Made by a program: the position numbers and the translations under genes. From Myxococcaceae bacterium (GTDB taxonomy: Bacteria; Myxococcota_A; Polyangia; Polyangiales; Ga0077539), in contig SCUS01000092.1 in the NCBI GenBank assembly GCA_004297725.1, positions 310,001 to 374,000 on the forward strand: a stretch of 64,000 nt of DNA. Reading direction: 5' to 3'. Shown in pieces: positions 1-8,049 of the stretch. Positions within the stretch are counted from its first letter, which is position 1; each line of letters opens with the position of its first letter. Under the pieces are notes generated by a model. It did no database searches. It worked only from the letters and a program-made list of their open reading frames with translations, and was not told the DNA's origin.

Positions 1-69
1 CTAAGCCCCACCGGCCGCGCACCCGGAAATTTCCGCACAACAGTGGTACGAACTACCCCCTCACCACCG

Positions 70-1341
70 ATGCGTACCCTCCCTGCGCTCCTCCTCGGGC
101 TCTCCCTCGCCGCCTGCGGCAACAGCTCCGTCGACGCCCCACCCGCCGACGCCTCGCCCGCCGCGGATGTGCTCTCCGCCGCCGACGCCCCCTCCGAAGA
201 CGTCCCCGCGTGCGAGCCCTCCTCCGAGCAGCCCCGCCCCCGAGGCGACTCCGCCGGCGCGGTCGACCCCGTCACCGGCGCCTTCTACCTCTTCGGCGGC
301 GACGTGGGCCCGGTCGTGAGCTGCATGGCCCGCCCGGCCTTCGACGACGAGACCTGGCGCTTCGACCCGCGCTGCAACCGCTGGACGCGACTCACCCCCA
401 GCGTCTGCCCCAGCGCCCGCTCGCGCACCGCCTACGCCCTCGACGCCCGCCGCCGCCGCATGCTGGTCTTCGGCGGCCGCTCCCGCGCCGGCGCCAGCGG
501 GGCGTACACCCTCTACCGCGAGCTCTGGTCCCTCGACCTCGCCGAGGGGCGATGGGAGCTCCTCGGGCCGAAGGGGGAGATCCCCGCCGCCCGCGCCAAC
601 GCCACCCTGGTCGTCGACGCCGCCTCCGACAGCGCGATCCTCTTCGGCGGCAACACCAGCACCGACGGCGCCCGCTTCACGCCCCGCAACGACACCTGGA
701 GGCTCAACCTCGCCACGCTCGAGTGGTCCCGCATCACGGCCGCGTCGTCGCCTCCCGCGAGGCAGTTTCACGCCGCGGTGGTGCGCGACGGCGCCATGAT
801 CGTCCTGGGCGGCGGCGACGCCAACGCCTTCACCGGCCCCTTCCTCACCGACGCCTGGCGCCTCGACCTCGCGGCCTCCCGATGGTCGCGCCTCCCCCTC
901 TCTGGCGACACCGAGGCGCTCGCCGGGCGCATCAGCCACTCGCTCGCGGCCCGCGCCGACGACGTGGTGATCGTCGGAGGCCACGACGACGGCGCCCTGG
1001 GCAACCGCAACGACGTGCTCGCCCTCGACCCCTCGGGGGCGGTCTCGCAGCGCAGCGCGGGCGACACGCTGCAGACGCCGGGCAACGGGTTCTGCGACTT
1101 CCCCCCGGACTTCGCGCTCATCGACGAGAGCGCCCCGGAGCGACGCAGCGCCTTCGTGCTGGCCGAAGACCCCGCCCGCCAGCGGGTGATCGTCTACGGC
1201 GGCAAGACCGACTGCGGCACCGCCAGCGACCTCTGGTCCCTCGACCTGCGCTCGCTCGCCTGGACCTCCCTCCGAGGCACCATCGACGGCCTCGCCTGCG
1301 GCCGCACCGGGCGCGAGAACTGCCGCAGCCTCTGCCAGTGA
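70..1341 (+). CDS. Kelch-repeat lipoprotein, secreted beta-propeller
   Basis: A predicted 423-residue envelope lipoprotein of unknown ligand. The chosen ATG gives a short signal peptide ending in a lipobox L-A-A-C (Cys16); an in-frame ATG at 43 would put nine extra residues before the signal. An Ala/Asp/Pro-rich linker follows, then about six Kelch-like blades with the hydrophobic-Gly-Gly signature at roughly residues 73-77, 132-136, 190-194, 243-248, 300-304 and 374-378, each followed by a W-x-L-D-L type strand. That number fits one complete six-bladed propeller, usually a protein-binding platform. Family assignment is secure; function is not known. It is followed by a strong hairpin and looks monocistronic. 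Confidence 0.85.
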   Translation: MRTLPALLLGLSLAACGNSSVDAPPADASPAADVLSAADAPSEDVPACEPSSEQPRPRGDSAGAVDPVTGAFYLFGGDVGPVVSCMARPAFDDETWRFDPRCNRWTRLTPSVCPSARSRTAYALDARRRRMLVFGGRSRAGASGAYTLYRELWSLDLAEGRWELLGPKGEIPAARANATLVVDAASDSAILFGGNTSTDGARFTPRNDTWRLNLATLEWSRITAASSPPARQFHAAVVRDGAMIVLGGGDANAFTGPFLTDAWRLDLAASRWSRLPLSGDTEALAGRISHSLAARADDVVIVGGHDDGALGNRNDVLALDPSGAVSQRSAGDTLQTPGNGFCDFPPDFALIDESAPERRSAFVLAEDPARQRVIVYGGKTDCGTASDLWSLDLRSLAWTSLRGTIDGLACGRTGRENCRSLCQ

Positions 1342-1371
1342 CCCGCTGCCCGTAAGGTGGCGCAGCGGGTC
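1340..1371 (+). terminator. Terminator-like hairpin after the Kelch gene
   Basis: Perfect 10-bp inverted repeat (GACCCGCTGC / GCAGCGGGTC) with a 12-nt loop, overlapping the TGA stop of the Kelch lipoprotein. No T-tract follows, so intrinsic termination is only possible; it could also protect the mRNA 3' end. Confidence 0.5.
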
Positions 1372-1405
1372 GCGATCGGATAGAGCCCTCGGCCTGTAAC
1401 TCCCG

Positions 1406-2539
1406 ATGGGTCGACGCCGCCACCAAGCCAGACAGCGCTCGCAGGCCCTCGCGTACCGCGCGGCGGCCCTGCTGGCCATCGGAGCGGCGGTCATCACGGG
1501 CGCGCTGATGGCGCTCTCCACGGCCCCGCGGCCTCGCCTCGACAGCACCGCGCTGCGCTTCCCGGTGTCACCCCGGCTGATCGCCTCGGTCGACGACGCC
1601 GGGCGGCTCGAGCCGCTGGGGATGGTGATCCCTCCGGACGCCTCCCGGGCGCCCTCGTGGCCCCCGGCGCTGCTCAACCCCGAGGCCCGCCTCCGCTGGG
1701 GCTGGGACCTCTCCCTCGGGCGCCCCGGCTCCCGCGAGGTGCTCTTCACCTTCGACGACGGGCCCAACCCCGGCACCACCGACCGGCTGCTCCCGATGCT
1801 CGCGCGCGCCAACATCCACGCCGCGTTCTTCGTCTGCGGCTGGCGCCTCGAGTCCAGCGAGCAGCCGCTGCGCAACCGCGCCCGGCAGATCCTCCGGGAC
1901 ATCGTCGCGGCGGGTCACGTCGTGGGCAACCACACGGTGCACCACTACCAGCTCCCGACGCTCACCCCCGAGCGGGTGCGCTACGAGATCGAGCACAACG
2001 CCGACCTCATTCAAGAGGTCATCGGCGAGCGCCCGCACCTCTTCCGCCCGCCCTACGGGGCGTACAGCGAGGACGTCCGACGGCACCTCGTCTCCAAGGG
2101 CAACGAGCTCTGGATGTGGTCCATCGACCCGCACGACTACCTGCTGGTGAACAACGCCGAGAGCGTCGCGCAGCGGGTCATCACCAACCTGGGCAACCAC
2201 GCGGGCGGCACGGTGCTCCTCCACGACACGCACCCCTGGAGCGTGGCCGCGATGGCCAAGATCATCCGCTGGCTCGACCGCGAGAACAGCGACCGGGAGC
2301 AGTCCGGCCGCGCCCCCTACGTGGTGCTCGACCCGGCGCGCTACCTGGAGGGCGCCCGCGCCCGGCTGCCGCAGATCCAGGCCGCCGACGCGCTGGTGAA
2401 CGCCAGCAACCGCGGTCGCTCCCGAGACGCCGGAGCCGACGCGGGACCGGCCGTGGAGCCTACGACCGGCGTGGTGGGCGAAGGGCCCGTCGACGCCGGC
2501 GTGGCGACCGCCGCGATGGACGCGGGCGACGGGCGGTAG
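1406..2539 (+). CDS. Polysaccharide deacetylase (NodB / CE4 family), membrane anchored
   Basis: 377 residues. An N-terminal hydrophobic segment (about 18-38) should anchor or export the enzyme. The NodB domain covers roughly residues 110-300 and has all the CE4 motifs: T-F-D-D-G-P-N-P (catalytic base Asp117, metal Asp118), H-T-V-H-H (metal His176 and His180), R-P-P-Y-G from 214, and L-L-H-D-T-H with His273. Such enzymes remove N- or O-acetyl groups from cell-wall or exopolysaccharides. The C-terminal 80 residues are Ala/Asp/Gly-rich and probably disordered. The exact substrate cannot be read from sequence. It begins 65 nt after the Kelch gene on the same strand. Confidence 0.88.
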   Translation: MGRRRHQARQRSQALAYRAAALLAIGAAVITGALMALSTAPRPRLDSTALRFPVSPRLIASVDDAGRLEPLGMVIPPDASRAPSWPPALLNPEARLRWGWDLSLGRPGSREVLFTFDDGPNPGTTDRLLPMLARANIHAAFFVCGWRLESSEQPLRNRARQILRDIVAAGHVVGNHTVHHYQLPTLTPERVRYEIEHNADLIQEVIGERPHLFRPPYGAYSEDVRRHLVSKGNELWMWSIDPHDYLLVNNAESVAQRVITNLGNHAGGTVLLHDTHPWSVAAMAKIIRWLDRENSDREQSGRAPYVVLDPARYLEGARARLPQIQAADALVNASNRGRSRDAGADAGPAVEPTTGVVGEGPVDAGVATAAMDAGDGR

Positions 2540-2542
2540 GCC

Positions 2543-3328
2543 TCAGCGCAAGGCGCACACATACGCGATCATCGCGCCGCGCTCGTCGGGGGCCTCGACG
2601 TCGAGGTGGCGCTGGGAGAGGTCCGTGGGGAGCTTCCAGCGGGTGGTGCGCCAGCGGAGGTCGAAGCCGTGGGCGACCAGCAGCGCTCGGGTCTCCTCGG
2701 GGAAGAACTGCCGCTGAGAGATGGTCCAGCGCTGCGCGGCCTCGGGCTCGAGCACCGGGGTCAGGGTGAGCCGGGTGGTGAGCACCTGCGAGAGGGCGTC
2801 GTAGGAGAACTCCTCGCGCAGCGTGACGGGCTCCCTCGTGCTGGGATCGAGGAAGCGCCCGGTCTCCAGCACGTCGCCCTGGAGGAGCCTTGGCTCTGGG
2901 ATCCACAGGTCGAAGGCGAAGAGCCCGCCGGGGCGGAGGTGCGTTCGGACGCGGGAGAAGAAGGCCTCCTGCTGCTCGGCCGTGTGCAGGTGCGCGAGGC
3001 CGTTGAAGGGGAAGAAGATGCGCTCGAAGCGGGCGTCGAGGGCGAGGGTGGTGGCGTCGGCGAGCACCGTGGCCACGCGACGGCGGAGGGAGTCGGGCTC
3101 GTGGGTGAGGCGCTCCCGGAGGCCGTCGAGCATGGCGGGCTCGCGCTCCACGGCGAGCACGGAGCAGCCGGTGCGGGCGAGGGGGAGGGTGATGCGGCCG
3201 GTTCCGGCGCCGTACTCGAGGGCGCGGGAATGGCCGCGGGCGAGGCCGGCGTAGAAGCGCACGTCGTCGGTGCGGTCGTCGAAGAGGAGGTCGTAGACGC
3301 CGGGCGCGGCGTAGAGGTCGATGGGCAT
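2543..3328 (-). CDS. Class I SAM-dependent methyltransferase
   Basis: 261 residues, starting at the ATG at 3328. Motif I, L-E-Y-G-A-G-T-G-R-I at about residues 37-46, binds S-adenosylmethionine, and a V-E-R-E acidic loop follows at about 60. This is the Rossmann-like fold of small-molecule methyltransferases (Methyltransf_25/11 type). The acceptor is unknown. It is convergent with the polysaccharide deacetylase, the two stops lying 3 nt apart, and is read away from a small divergent frame. Confidence 0.8.
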   Translation of the reverse strand: MPIDLYAAPGVYDLLFDDRTDDVRFYAGLARGHSRALEYGAGTGRITLPLARTGCSVLAVEREPAMLDGLRERLTHEPDSLRRRVATVLADATTLALDARFERIFFPFNGLAHLHTAEQQEAFFSRVRTHLRPGGLFAFDLWIPEPRLLQGDVLETGRFLDPSTREPVTLREEFSYDALSQVLTTRLTLTPVLEPEAAQRWTISQRQFFPEETRALLVAHGFDLRWRTTRWKLPTDLSQRHLDVEAPDERGAMIAYVCALR

Positions 3329-3431
3329 CGGGGGATTGGGCCGTGGGGGGAGCGGAGGAGAGGTATACGCCGATCGGCGGGGCGCTGCGGACGAGGCTTG
3401 CAGGGCGTCGGCGAGGCCCGCGCGCTCGAAG

Positions 3432-3650
3432 GTGGCGGTGGTCGACGCCGCGGAGGCGCTGCGGGCCCGGCGCGTGGCGTACGACGCGCTGTGGCTGTGG
3501 TGGAAGGACTGGCGCGAGACGTTCCACTCGGAGGTGGACGGTCGCCAGCGGAGGGAGCTGGGGCTGGTGGACACGTCGCTGAGCAGCGGGTCGGAGGTCG
3601 ATGAGGGCGATGACCCGGTCGACGAGCCGGTGACGCCGCCCGTGAAGTGA
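3432..3650 (+). CDS. Small hypothetical protein
   Basis: About 72 residues from a GTG at 3432; an in-frame ATG at 3321 is possible but would overlap the methyltransferase start, and codons before 3432 lose the G/C third-position preference. From 3432 on nearly every codon ends in G or C, and the product has a natural composition with a Trp-rich helix (L-W-L-W-W-K-D-W) and an acidic C-terminus, whereas antisense frames are Arg/Pro-rich noise. No family recognised. It is divergent from the methyltransferase. Confidence 0.4.
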   Translation: MAVVDAAEALRARRVAYDALWLWWKDWRETFHSEVDGRQRRELGLVDTSLSSGSEVDEGDDPVDEPVTPPVK

Positions 3651-3674
3651 ACAACGGGGGTCGGAGAGAGGGTT

Positions 3675-3743
3675 GGACCCCCGGAATCGACCCAGAGACC
3701 CCCGGAATCGGACGGACGGACCCCTGGGATCGACCCAGACACC
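3675..3743. repeat. Imperfect short tandem repeat upstream of the Uma2 gene
   Basis: A core like GGACCCCCGGAATCGACCCA occurs at 3675-3694, again in diverged form (GGACCCCTGGGATCGACCCA) at 3718-3737, with a partial copy (CCCCCGGAATCGG) between. It lies in the 138-nt gap before the Uma2-family gene. It may be an operator array or a decayed repeat. Confidence 0.5.
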
Positions 3744-3788
3744 CCCCACCGGTGACGCAACGCCACCGCGCGTCTACCCTCCATCCCC

Positions 3789-4361
3789 ATGAGCGCGGCC
3801 GAGAAGCTGAAGACCACCTACGCCGAGTACCTTGCGCTGGAGCTCAGCTCGGGCGTCCGTCACGAGTTCGTCGACGGCTTCGCCTACGCGATGGCCGGCG
3901 GTGAGCCCGAGCACGCCCGCCTCGCCCTCTCCATCGGGGCCGAGCTGCGATCGCTCGTTCGGGGCAGCCCCTGCCGGGTCTTCTCCTCCGACCTGAAGGT
4001 GCGCGTCCCGGCCTCGGGCAACGCCTACTACGCCGACGTCACCGTCGTCTGCGGGCCCCTCGCGCGCCACCCTGAAGACCCGCTCACCGTCACCAACCCG
4101 ACGATGCTCGTCGAGGTGCTGTCGCCCTCGACCGAGCTCTTCGATCGCGGCGAGAAGTTCGCGGACTACCGCCTCTTCGCGTCGCTCCAGCATTATGTGA
4201 TGGTCACCGTGGGGCGACGCCGCATCGAGCACTACCGCCGCAACCCCGACGGCACATGGACGCTCACCGTCGTGACCGCGGGCGAGGCCATCGCGCTGCC
4301 GGAGTTCGGCGGGGGCCTCGCGGTCGACGACGTCTACGAGGGCGACGACGCCGTCGACTGA
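3789..4361 (+). CDS. Uma2 family (DUF820) PD-(D/E)XK nuclease-fold protein
   Basis: 190 residues, the usual family length. The N-terminal T-Y-A-E-Y-L segment and R-H-E-F-V-D-G strand precede the nuclease-like core: D68 in S-S-D-L-K-V, D83 in Y-A-D-V-T-V-V, E109 in V-E-V-L-S-P-S-T, then a D-R-G-E-K-F-A-D-Y helix. These match the expected PD-(D/E)XK acidic residues plus lysine. The family is abundant in cyanobacteria and some myxobacteria and its cellular role is unsettled. Upstream is a short tandem repeat; downstream is a long inverted repeat. Confidence 0.85.
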   Translation: MSAAEKLKTTYAEYLALELSSGVRHEFVDGFAYAMAGGEPEHARLALSIGAELRSLVRGSPCRVFSSDLKVRVPASGNAYYADVTVVCGPLARHPEDPLTVTNPTMLVEVLSPSTELFDRGEKFADYRLFASLQHYVMVTVGRRRIEHYRRNPDGTWTLTVVTAGEAIALPEFGGGLAVDDVYEGDDAVD

Positions 4362-4375
4362 CCGGTGCCATCGTC

Positions 4376-4567
4376 GGCCCCCTCACCGCGCTGCCGCGCG
4401 CCCTCACCCCCGCGGGGCGGGGGCAAGGGCTCCGACGACTGCAAGGTGAGTGTTGGGCTGAAGAAGGTCGGGCCTTTCAGTCCATTCGTGAACCTGTCAG
4501 CCCCCCCCCGGAGCCCTTGCCCCCGCCCCGCGGGGGTGAGGGCGCGCGGCAGCGCGGTGAGGGGGCC
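4376..4567. repeat. 59-bp perfect inverted repeat with 74-nt spacer
   Basis: The left arm (4376-4434) and right arm (4509-4567) are exact reverse complements by hand comparison, separated by a less GC-rich 74-nt spacer. The RNA would form a very stable hairpin. It fills the gap between the Uma2-like gene and the kinase gene, so it may terminate the former, or be a non-autonomous repeat (REP/MITE-like). No target-site duplication is evident. Confidence 0.85.
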
Positions 4568-4607
4568 ACGAGCCCGCCGCCCCCCCGTGCTACGGTCGCC
4601 CCCCAAG

Positions 4608-6068
4608 ATGCTCACCCGGGGCGACGTCATCGGCGGGAAATACAAGCTCATCGACCCCCTCGGCGAGGGCGGCATGGGCGCCGTCTGGATCGCCGAGAAC
4701 CTCTCCATCCGCGGCGCCGAGGTGGCCGTGAAGGTGCTCCACGCCAACTTCGCGCGCGACCCCGACGCGGTGCGACGCTTCCGCGCCGAGGCCGAGGCCA
4801 CCGTGCGCATCGGCCACCCCAGCATCGTGCGCGTCTTCGACTACGGCCAGTCCGACGACGGATCGCCCTACATGGTCATGGAGCGCCTCCACGGGGAGAG
4901 CCTCGCCGACCGCCTCGAGCGCGACCGCTCGCTCCCCGTCGCCGAGGCCGTCGAGGTGGTCACCGCCGTGCTCGAGGCCCTCGACGCCGCCCACCAGCGG
5001 GAGATCCTCCACCGCGACCTCAAGCCCGAGAACATCTTCATGGCCCGCGAGGGCGACGTGGTGCGCCCGAAGATCCTCGACTTCGGCGTGTCGAAGTTTC
5101 TCGGCGACGACGCCGAGCGAGTCCGCATGACCCGCACCGGCGCCCTCATCGGGACGCCCGCGTACATGTCCCCCGAGCAGGCCCGCGGCGAGACCGCCAT
5201 CGACCTGCGCAGCGACGTCTGGGCCATGGGGGTGATCCTCTACGAGCTGCTCACCGGCAGGCTCCCCTACGAGGCCGCCAACTACAACGCGATGATGATC
5301 CGCATCGCCACCGAGGGGCACCTGCCGCTGACCGAGGCGCTCCCCGACATCGACCCGGTGCTGGCCTCCATCGCCGAGCGGGCCATGGCGCGCACGGCGA
5401 GGGAGCGATACGCCACCGCGCGACAGATGCGTGAGGCGCTGCTGGCGTGGTCCCGGGGGGAGGGCGTGCTCGAAGCGACGCCCCGAGGGAGCCTGCCCCC
5501 CGCTCGCACGTCGCGCAGCCCGATGCCCACGCTGGTGGACGCCGACACCCTGCCGGGAGACAGCCTCTCCACGCTGCGGAAGGAGCCCCCCCGACGCTAC
5601 GCCCTGGCGCTGGCCCTGCTGGGCGCGCTGGCCGTCGGTGGCGCGCTGCTCTCGTGGCGGCAGCGCTCGACGCCGCGGGGCCCCGAGACCACGGCGGCGG
5701 CGCTCTCCCGGCAGCGTGGCGCGGCGACGCACTCGCTGACCATCACCGGGCTCCCGTCGGGGGCGAGGGTGCTGCTCGACGACGCCCCGGTGACGCTCCC
5801 CACCGCGCTGCGCGGAGAGGGCGACCACCGGGTGAGGGTGGAGGTCGACGGGGCGCCGGCGTGGATGGCGGTGGTCCCCCGGCCGACGGCGGACGTCTCG
5901 CTGGCCTATGTGGCCCCCTCGGCCGTGATGGCAGCGGCGGTCGACGCGGGAGCACCGGCGGTCGAGGCGCCCGTGGCCAGGGCGGTGGCGCGCAGGGCGG
6001 TGCCACGCAGGGCCGACGCGGGGAGAGCGACGCCCGGGACGCTGCTGGCGCGCGATCCTGGCTTCTGA
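4608..6068 (+). CDS. Hanks-type Ser/Thr protein kinase with PEGA-like C-terminal domain
   Basis: 486 residues from the ATG at 4608; no start codon closer to the kinase domain is needed, since Y-K-L-I-D-P begins at residue 12. Catalytic residues are complete: Gly loop G-E-G-G-M-G-A-V (19-26), Lys42 in V-A-V-K-V, H-R-D-L-K-P-E-N with Asp137, D-F-G at 158-160, and a P-A-Y-M-S-P-E-Q activation segment. A membrane helix (about 331-350) follows, then an extracytoplasmic PEGA-like beta domain (about 374-430) and an Ala/Arg-rich tail. The domain order implies a transmembrane sensor kinase. An ECF sigma/anti-sigma pair follows on the same strand about 110 nt later. Confidence 0.92.
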   Translation: MLTRGDVIGGKYKLIDPLGEGGMGAVWIAENLSIRGAEVAVKVLHANFARDPDAVRRFRAEAEATVRIGHPSIVRVFDYGQSDDGSPYMVMERLHGESLADRLERDRSLPVAEAVEVVTAVLEALDAAHQREILHRDLKPENIFMAREGDVVRPKILDFGVSKFLGDDAERVRMTRTGALIGTPAYMSPEQARGETAIDLRSDVWAMGVILYELLTGRLPYEAANYNAMMIRIATEGHLPLTEALPDIDPVLASIAERAMARTARERYATARQMREALLAWSRGEGVLEATPRGSLPPARTSRSPMPTLVDADTLPGDSLSTLRKEPPRRYALALALLGALAVGGALLSWRQRSTPRGPETTAAALSRQRGAATHSLTITGLPSGARVLLDDAPVTLPTALRGEGDHRVRVEVDGAPAWMAVVPRPTADVSLAYVAPSAVMAAAVDAGAPAVEAPVARAVARRAVPRRADAGRATPGTLLARDPGF

Positions 6069-6176
6069 AGAGCGCGGCGGAACCTCTCGACCCCGACGGC
6101 TGTCTCGGCGTATGTGCGAGGTCGTGTCGCTGCGCTGCCGCTGGGATGGTCGACGCTCCACGCCGAGGCGTTCTCG

Positions 6177-6782
6177 GTGACGCTCGACCTGGAGGCCGAG
6201 CGCGCGCTGGTCGAGCGGCTGCGTCGCCGCGACGAGGCGGCGTTCAACCTCTTCGTGAGGGCCTACCAGGCCAGGGTGTTCTCGCTGGTGCAGCGGATGC
6301 TGGGCAACCGCGCCGAGGCCGAAGACCTGGCGCAGGAGGTGTTCATCACGGTGTTCCGGAGCATCGACAGCTTCCGGGGCGACGCACGACTGGGGACGTG
6401 GCTCTACCGGGTGGCGATCAACCACTGTAAAAACCGCATCAAGTACCTCGACCGGCGGGTGACGCGAGGCCACGACGCGCTCGACGAGGAGGGCGGCAAG
6501 GCGCTCACCGAGGGGGGGCCGGTGATGTCCCGGCCCGACCGCCCCGACGAGGCGATGCAGGGCACGGAGCTCAACAAGGTCATCGAGCGGGCGCTGGGGC
6601 TGCTGGAGGAGGAGCACCGCACGCTGGTGGTGCTGCGCGACCTGGAGGGCCTGAGCTACGAGGAGATCATGACCATCACCGGCCTTCCCGAAGGGACCGT
6701 CAAGAGCCGCCTCCACCGCGCCCGCGCGGCGCTGCGAGAGGCCATCGAGCGGGGCCTCGGGTACAAGCTCCCGGAGCAGTGA
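6177..6782 (+). CDS. ECF RNA polymerase sigma factor (sigma-70 family, RpoE-like)
   Basis: 201 residues from a GTG at 6177, preceded by GAGG; an ATG at 6114 would add 21 residues but has no ribosome-binding site. Region 2 runs from N-L-F-V-R-A-Y-Q through A-E-D-L-A-Q-E-V-F to W-L-Y-R-V-A-I-N (core binding and -10 recognition). Region 4 contains L-S-Y-E-E-I and the helix-turn-helix G-L-P-E-G-T-V-K-S-R-L-H-R-A-R. No region 1 or 3, as expected for group 4. The next gene, 7 nt downstream, is probably its anti-sigma factor. Confidence 0.92.
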   Translation: MTLDLEAERALVERLRRRDEAAFNLFVRAYQARVFSLVQRMLGNRAEAEDLAQEVFITVFRSIDSFRGDARLGTWLYRVAINHCKNRIKYLDRRVTRGHDALDEEGGKALTEGGPVMSRPDRPDEAMQGTELNKVIERALGLLEEEHRTLVVLRDLEGLSYEEIMTITGLPEGTVKSRLHRARAALREAIERGLGYKLPEQ

Positions 6783-6789
6783 GGTGGCG

Positions 6790-7239
6790 ATGCTGACCGA
6801 CGACGAGGTGCGCGACCTGTTCAGCGCCTATCACGACCGGGAGCTGTCTCCCGAGCGCTCCGAGGCGGTGCGCGCGGCGCTCGACGCCAACCCCTCGCTC
6901 AAGGGCGAGTACGGCGCCTTCTGCCGGATGCTCGACAGCCTCTCGGCCATGGCCGCCGCAGCGGAGTCCCCGCTGCTCGGGGTGGCGGCCACCGAGGCGC
7001 CGAAGGAGACCGCTCCCCCGGACCTGCTCTCGGGCGTGCAGCGGAGGCTGCAGAAGCGCTCCGGGGGGAGGTTCTACGGGGATATGTGGTCGCGGCTGGC
7101 GGGCATCCTCCCGCTGGAGCTCATCGCCACCCTGGTGCTCATCGCCCTGGTGCTGGCCTACGCCGCGATGACCATGGTCTCCGCCCGCCCGGCGCCCGCC
7201 CCCACGGGCGCGACCCCCTCCGTCACCGCGCCTCGTTGA
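6790..7239 (+). CDS. Putative transmembrane anti-sigma factor, zinc ligands lost
   Basis: 149 residues. The ATG at 6790 is preceded by GAGG 5 nt upstream; a GTG at 6784 is less likely. The N-terminus resembles the anti-sigma domain of zf-HC2 proteins (S-A-Y-H-D-R-E-L-S-P-E-R, then A-L-D-A-N-P-S-L), but the usual H-x3-C-x2-C is missing: N-P-S-L stands where the two cysteines normally lie. One membrane helix lies at about residues 103-127 with a short Ala/Pro outer tail. Its position directly after the ECF sigma gene supports the call. It overlaps the convergent DUF547 gene by 17 nt. Confidence 0.72.
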   Translation: MLTDDEVRDLFSAYHDRELSPERSEAVRAALDANPSLKGEYGAFCRMLDSLSAMAAAAESPLLGVAATEAPKETAPPDLLSGVQRRLQKRSGGRFYGDMWSRLAGILPLELIATLVLIALVLAYAAMTMVSARPAPAPTGATPSVTAPR

Positions 7240-8017
7240 GCGCCCAGTCGTAGGGCCGATAGGCCACCGTGCAGCGCCCCGCGTCCGCCCCGCACGCCGC
7301 CTCCAGCCGTTGCCTCAGCGGCGCCCCTGCGTAGCCCCGCAGCCACGCCGCGACGCCTCCCGCGAAGTCCTCCCTGAACCACTCGAAGATCTGCGCCACC
7401 CTCACCGTGCGCGCCGCCGGGTCGACCTCCACGTTGCCCGCCGCGTTCACGTAGGACCTCGCCTGCGCATCGAGCTGCGCCTCCACCCCAGCGGCCGTGT
7501 ACGCCCCGGGCCTCAGCGGCGGGCACGACCTCGCCGCGCAGTTGAGCGCCACGTGCACCCGCGCGTCGTGAAACACCGGCCGCACCTCGCGGTTCTCCAC
7601 CGCGTCGAGGGTCATCTCCCGACCGTCGAGCCTCCAGCGCCGTGACCGGAAGAAGCCCCCGTCGGGCAGGTAGGTCAGCACGTTGCGCATCGACGTCGGC
7701 GCCTCGGCCACACCCCGCAGCACCGTCGCGTTGTAGGCGTTGAGCCAGTAGGCCTTGCGCGCCCCCGCGCTCGCGAAGGCCGCCGGCGTCCTCGTCGGGC
7801 CGTTCTCCCCCAGCCACGCATGGATCGCCCGCAGCTCCCCGAGCCTGCCCCTCAGCCCGGCGTAGTCCACGCCGTTGCCTCGCACCACCGCCCGCAGCAA
7901 CGCGTCGTAGCGCCCCCACACGTTGCCCGCCGTCACCGCGCCCGCGTCCTGCGCGCCCGCGCTCGCCGGGACCGCCATCGCGCACACCACCGCGATCATC
8001 GCTCGCCTGCTCATCAT
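7223..8017 (-). CDS. DUF547 family secreted protein
   Basis: 264 residues with a signal peptide ending near A-G-A-Q (about 23). The DUF547 core is clear: Y-W-L-N-A-Y-N-A-T-V-L-R (about 85-96) and V-H-V-A-L-N-C-A-A-R-S-C-P-P-L with two conserved cysteines. The family is widespread, mostly periplasmic or lipid-anchored, with no established activity. The start (8017, or the adjacent ATG at 8014) is preceded by GGAGGA. The ferredoxin-like membrane protein ends 32 nt upstream on the same strand, so the two are likely co-transcribed. Confidence 0.85.
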   Translation of the reverse strand: MMSRRAMIAVVCAMAVPASAGAQDAGAVTAGNVWGRYDALLRAVVRGNGVDYAGLRGRLGELRAIHAWLGENGPTRTPAAFASAGARKAYWLNAYNATVLRGVAEAPTSMRNVLTYLPDGGFFRSRRWRLDGREMTLDAVENREVRPVFHDARVHVALNCAARSCPPLRPGAYTAAGVEAQLDAQARSYVNAAGNVEVDPAARTVRVAQIFEWFREDFAGGVAAWLRGYAGAPLRQRLEAACGADAGRCTVAYRPYDWALNEAR

Positions 8018-8049
8018 CGCTCCTCCGACGCCGGTCTCGCGCCCGCGCT

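Noticed and set aside
61..1902. Very long antisense frames opposite real genes throughout the window
   Set aside because: They are artefacts of the GC-rich sequence: Arg/Ala/Pro/Gly-rich translations, no motifs and wrong codon-position bias.
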